Source: Caballeronia megalochromosomata (lineage in GTDB: Bacteria; Pseudomonadota; Gammaproteobacteria; Burkholderiales; Burkholderiaceae). Taken from it: a DNA stretch of 34,378 nt. The stretch covers positions 1 through 34,378 of the forward strand of contig LRBF01000276.1 of NCBI GenBank assembly GCA_001580565.1. The letters run 5' to 3'. Of this stretch, positions 32,393 through 34,378 are shown in pieces. Under the pieces are notes generated by a model, which did no database searches, was not told the DNA's origin, and saw nothing but the letters and a program-made list of their open reading frames with translations. Position numbers and translations under genes: made by a program. Numbering within the stretch: position 1 is the stretch's first letter; each line of letters begins with the position of its first letter.

Positions 32393-33255
32393 GACCCGGC
32401 ATGCTCCCGCAGATCGATGCCGAAACCCTGCATGACCATCTGACACGCGACGAGCAGCAGCATCCAAAGGAACAGCACGCGCAGGCGTTCGCCGCGTACT
32501 TTCATCAGCACGCGTGCGCCGACGATCGCGCCGATCACCGAGCCGAGCGCGACCGGCCCCGCAACGGCGCTCACGATCTCGCCGCGCAGAAAATAAGCGC
32601 CCGCGCTCGCGGCGGCCGTCACGCCGATCATGAAGTTCGACGTCGCGGTCGATACCTTGATCGGCAGGCGCAGTGCGTTGTCCATCGCCGGGATCTTCAG
32701 GATCCCGCTGCCGATGCCAAGCAGCGCGGAAACGAGCCCGGCCACGACCATCAGCGCGAGGCCGGCGGGCACGCGCCGCACTTCATAGGGGATGTCGCGG
32801 CCCAGCGTTTTGTCGGGATAGCTGGAATGGAGATCGAGCACGGCCGCGAGTCCTTGCGATGGAATCGGCCTCGACATTCCGGCCGGGTCTTCGCGGCGAA
32901 TGAACATCTGCCACGCGGATACGAGCAGCACGCCCGCGAAAAGAAAGTTAAGCGCGGCCACGGGGACGACGCCCGCGAGCAGCACGCCCGTCAGCGCGCC
33001 GAGCGTCGTGCCGGTTTCGAGCACGACGGCGAGCCGCACGTTCGTCAGACCGCCGCGCAGAAAGGCGGCCGCGCCGCCGCACGAACACGCGATCACGGAC
33101 ACGATGCTCGCGCCGATGGCCGCGTGCATGTCGATATGGAAGAACATCGTCAGGATGGGCACGATGAACAGGCCGCTCGCCATGCCCAGCATGCCTCCCG
33201 CCGCACTCGCGCCCAGTCCCGCGCAAAAGAGCCAGAGTGTCGCTTCGAAGCTCAT
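32389..33255 (-). CDS. TSUP (TauE/SafE) family permease
   Basis: A 288-residue inner-membrane permease of the sulfite exporter TauE/SafE (TSUP) family. About eight hydrophobic segments occur; the two halves each start with a Gly/Ala-rich helix (GASAAGGMLGMASGLFIVP near residues 15-33 and VVAGLVSALLGIGSGILKIP near 180-199), the internal repeat typical of the family. Members move sulfite, sulfoacetate or other small anions. The ATG at 33253-33255 has GAGG about 12 bases upstream. It heads a likely operon with DUF1634 and the FAD hydroxylase, divergent from an IclR regulator, which suggests export or uptake of an organic acid linked to the hydroxylase substrate. Confidence 0.92.
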   Translation of the reverse strand: MSFEATLWLFCAGLGASAAGGMLGMASGLFIVPILTMFFHIDMHAAIGASIVSVIACSCGGAAAFLRGGLTNVRLAVVLETGTTLGALTGVLLAGVVPVAALNFLFAGVLLVSAWQMFIRREDPAGMSRPIPSQGLAAVLDLHSSYPDKTLGRDIPYEVRRVPAGLALMVVAGLVSALLGIGSGILKIPAMDNALRLPIKVSTATSNFMIGVTAAASAGAYFLRGEIVSAVAGPVALGSVIGAIVGARVLMKVRGERLRVLFLWMLLLVACQMVMQGFGIDLREHAGS

Positions 33256-33289
33256 CGTATCGGCCTCGGGGAAGTATCAGCAATTGCTT

Positions 33290-33318
33290 AATATAACATG
33301 TTATAACGAGTACCAAAA
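33290..33318 (-). promoter_or_regulatory. 14-bp palindrome TATAACATGTTATA overlapping the TSUP promoter (operator candidate)
   Basis: A perfect palindrome at 33292-33305 lies in the 134-base gap between the divergent TSUP and IclR genes. On the minus strand a TATATT (-10, 33290-33295) overlaps it, and a weak -35 such as TTTTGG (33313-33318, 17-base spacing) precedes it. The palindrome would therefore sit between the promoter elements, ideal for repression. Direct repeats of TATAAC at 33292 and 33302 are part of the same element. IclR-family operators are often such short palindromes. Confidence 0.5.
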
Positions 33319-33389
33319 GTCATGAATGGACGATGCCCGATCTTCTCGCGCTATGATTGCCCATCGCACGACGACAACGACAGCCGAAC

Positions 33390-34289
33390 ATGGCCCGACG
33401 AAGCAAACAGGAAGACACTCCAGCGGAGACAATCGAGAGCACGGACGAAGACGCGTCATCCGGTGGCGCCTCCAGCTATCTCGTGCCGGGACTCGAACGC
33501 GGCTTGCGCATCCTCGCCGAGTTTTCCGCGCGCGAGCCGGTGCTGGGCGCGCCCGAGTTGTCGCGGCGCATCGGCATTCCGCGCACGACGACTTTTCGCC
33601 TGCTGCAGACGCTCGAAGCGCTCGGCTTTCTCGAACGTGTGAACGGCGACCGCAATTTCAGGCTGGGCGTCGCTGTGTTGCGGCTCGGTTTCGAATACGT
33701 AAACTCGCTAGAACTGACCGATTTCGGCACGCCGATTCTCGAACGCCTGCGCGATGCAACCGGTTTGTCGACGCATCTGCTGATTCGCGATCAGCGCGAT
33801 GTCGTATTCGTCGCGAAAGCGCAGAGTCACGAGCCGCTGTTCAGTTCGGTGAAGGTGCATGTCGGCACGCGACTGCCCGCTCACGCGACCGTGCATGGAC
33901 ATGTGCTGATGGGTGATCTTTCGCTCGCGGCGCTCAAGTCGCTCTATCCGGAAGGGCAACTGGAAAAGTACACGGAGCGTACGCCCGCGACCGTCGATGA
34001 ACTTCATGAACGTGTGCAGGAGTGTGCGGCGCTCGGTTATGGACTGAGCGAAGCATCGTTTGAGCGCGGGATTTCTGTCGTCACTGCGCCTGTGCGCGAT
34101 CATTCGGGCGCGATCGTGGCGGCGGTGGCGGCGACCGTGCCGCGATCGGACATCGGTGCGGATGATGAGAAATCGCAACTCATCGAGACTATTTGCGCCG
34201 CCGCTATCGAACTCTCTACTCGGCTCAACTATCGTCCGTCGTCGGGCGATCCTACTGCTGTACTCGCTGCGCGTAAGATGCTCGCCTAG
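33390..34289 (+). CDS. IclR-family transcriptional regulator
   Basis: A 299-residue IclR regulator. After a polar N-terminal arm (about 1-28) comes the winged helix-turn-helix (VPGLERGLRILAEF, then SRRIGIPRTTTFRLLQTLEALGFL, about 32-95). The effector domain follows (about 105-285), with GTRLPAHATVHGHVLM and LSEASFERGISVVTAPVRDHSGAIVAAV, the usual ligand-domain blocks. Members often control aromatic or organic-acid degradation genes. The ATG at 33390 is chosen; an in-frame TTG at 33357 has no better signal. It is divergent from the TSUP-DUF1634-hydroxylase set and probably controls it through the palindrome at 33292-33305, which is inference. Confidence 0.92.
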   Translation: MARRSKQEDTPAETIESTDEDASSGGASSYLVPGLERGLRILAEFSAREPVLGAPELSRRIGIPRTTTFRLLQTLEALGFLERVNGDRNFRLGVAVLRLGFEYVNSLELTDFGTPILERLRDATGLSTHLLIRDQRDVVFVAKAQSHEPLFSSVKVHVGTRLPAHATVHGHVLMGDLSLAALKSLYPEGQLEKYTERTPATVDELHERVQECAALGYGLSEASFERGISVVTAPVRDHSGAIVAAVAATVPRSDIGADDEKSQLIETICAAAIELSTRLNYRPSSGDPTAVLAARKMLA

Positions 34290-34378
34290 AATGGGTTGCT
34301 TGGCGCGGTTTTCCGATGCGCTTCGGGGTTTCGCTGGATCCCGTTTTCGTGTCGGTTTATTAGCGCTGCCCCTGTGCG
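34290..34378. repeat. Possible start of a dispersed intergenic repeat (window edge)
   Basis: The non-coding tail after the IclR stop (GATGCGCTTCGGGGTTTCGC, then a GTGTCGGTTTATTAGCG stretch ending CCCCTGTGCG) strongly resembles, from memory, a repeated intergenic element of Paraburkholderia/Caballeronia chromosomes that continues into a CTTTTCTTTG-type hairpin. The window ends inside it, so its extent and symmetry cannot be seen. A one-copy sequence is the alternative. Confidence 0.35.

Noticed and set aside
1..34378. CRISPR array, tRNA, rRNA, transposase or prophage genes
   Set aside because: No regularly spaced repeats, no cloverleaf-like or rRNA sequence and no mobile-element protein were recognised; the region is normal chromosomal gene content.

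Overview
The window is a piece of a high-GC beta-proteobacterial chromosome, most likely Burkholderiaceae of the Paraburkholderia/Caballeronia type. This is judged from protein style (SdhCD, MetE/MetR, Porin_4-type porin, Kup, RcnB-like and DUF4142 proteins) and from gene content; no rRNA, tRNA or other phylogenetic marker is present. It looks like ordinary chromosomal housekeeping and adaptive content. I see no transposase, integrase, CRISPR array, phage gene or toxin system.

Layout. 1-1310 (minus): start of the succinate dehydrogenase operon sdhC-sdhD-sdhA, with sdhA cut by the window edge. 1528-3285 (plus): a LysR regulator divergent from sdhC, then a Tat-exported beta-carbonic anhydrase. 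3282-4865 (minus): an AGCS amino-acid/sodium symporter with a long, hairpin-rich leader. 5136-6591: a small DUF2165 membrane protein and a convergent TauD/TfdA dioxygenase. 6752-8938 (minus): a TonB-dependent siderophore receptor with a good Fur-box candidate. 9192-10994: a methyltransferase, a DUF1801 protein and a DUF4142 exported protein. 11055-14368: metR and metE, divergent around a 12-bp inverted repeat. 14376-16558: a membrane diguanylate cyclase, a beta-class glutathione transferase and a small disordered protein. 16592-19469: Kup potassium transporter, an RcnB-like periplasmic protein and a mini zinc-ribbon protein. 19600-23079 (minus): a TctD/TctE-like two-component system downstream of a porin, with a CTTAAG-N5-CTTAAG direct repeat between porin and kinase. 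23401-29422 (minus): a small unknown protein, a large SAM/adenylate cyclase/AAA ATPase protein, a LysE-type exporter, a nitroreductase and an SDR. 29584-34289: a methyltransferase, then a possible operon TSUP permease - DUF1634 protein - FAD aromatic hydroxylase divergent from an IclR regulator, with a 14-bp palindrome between them. The last ~90 bases look like the edge of a dispersed intergenic repeat.

How the genes may work together. Methionine synthesis (metR/metE) and succinate oxidation (sdhCDA) are textbook units. Iron uptake (TonB receptor with Fur box) is self-contained and separated from the neighbouring dioxygenase by a hairpin. The most promising less-described units are the porin plus TctDE-like kinase pair with its direct-repeat box, the IclR-controlled permease/DUF1634/hydroxylase set, the structured leader of the AGCS symporter, and the all-in-one adenylate cyclase/STAND-type ATPase. 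None is demonstrably a new system from sequence alone.
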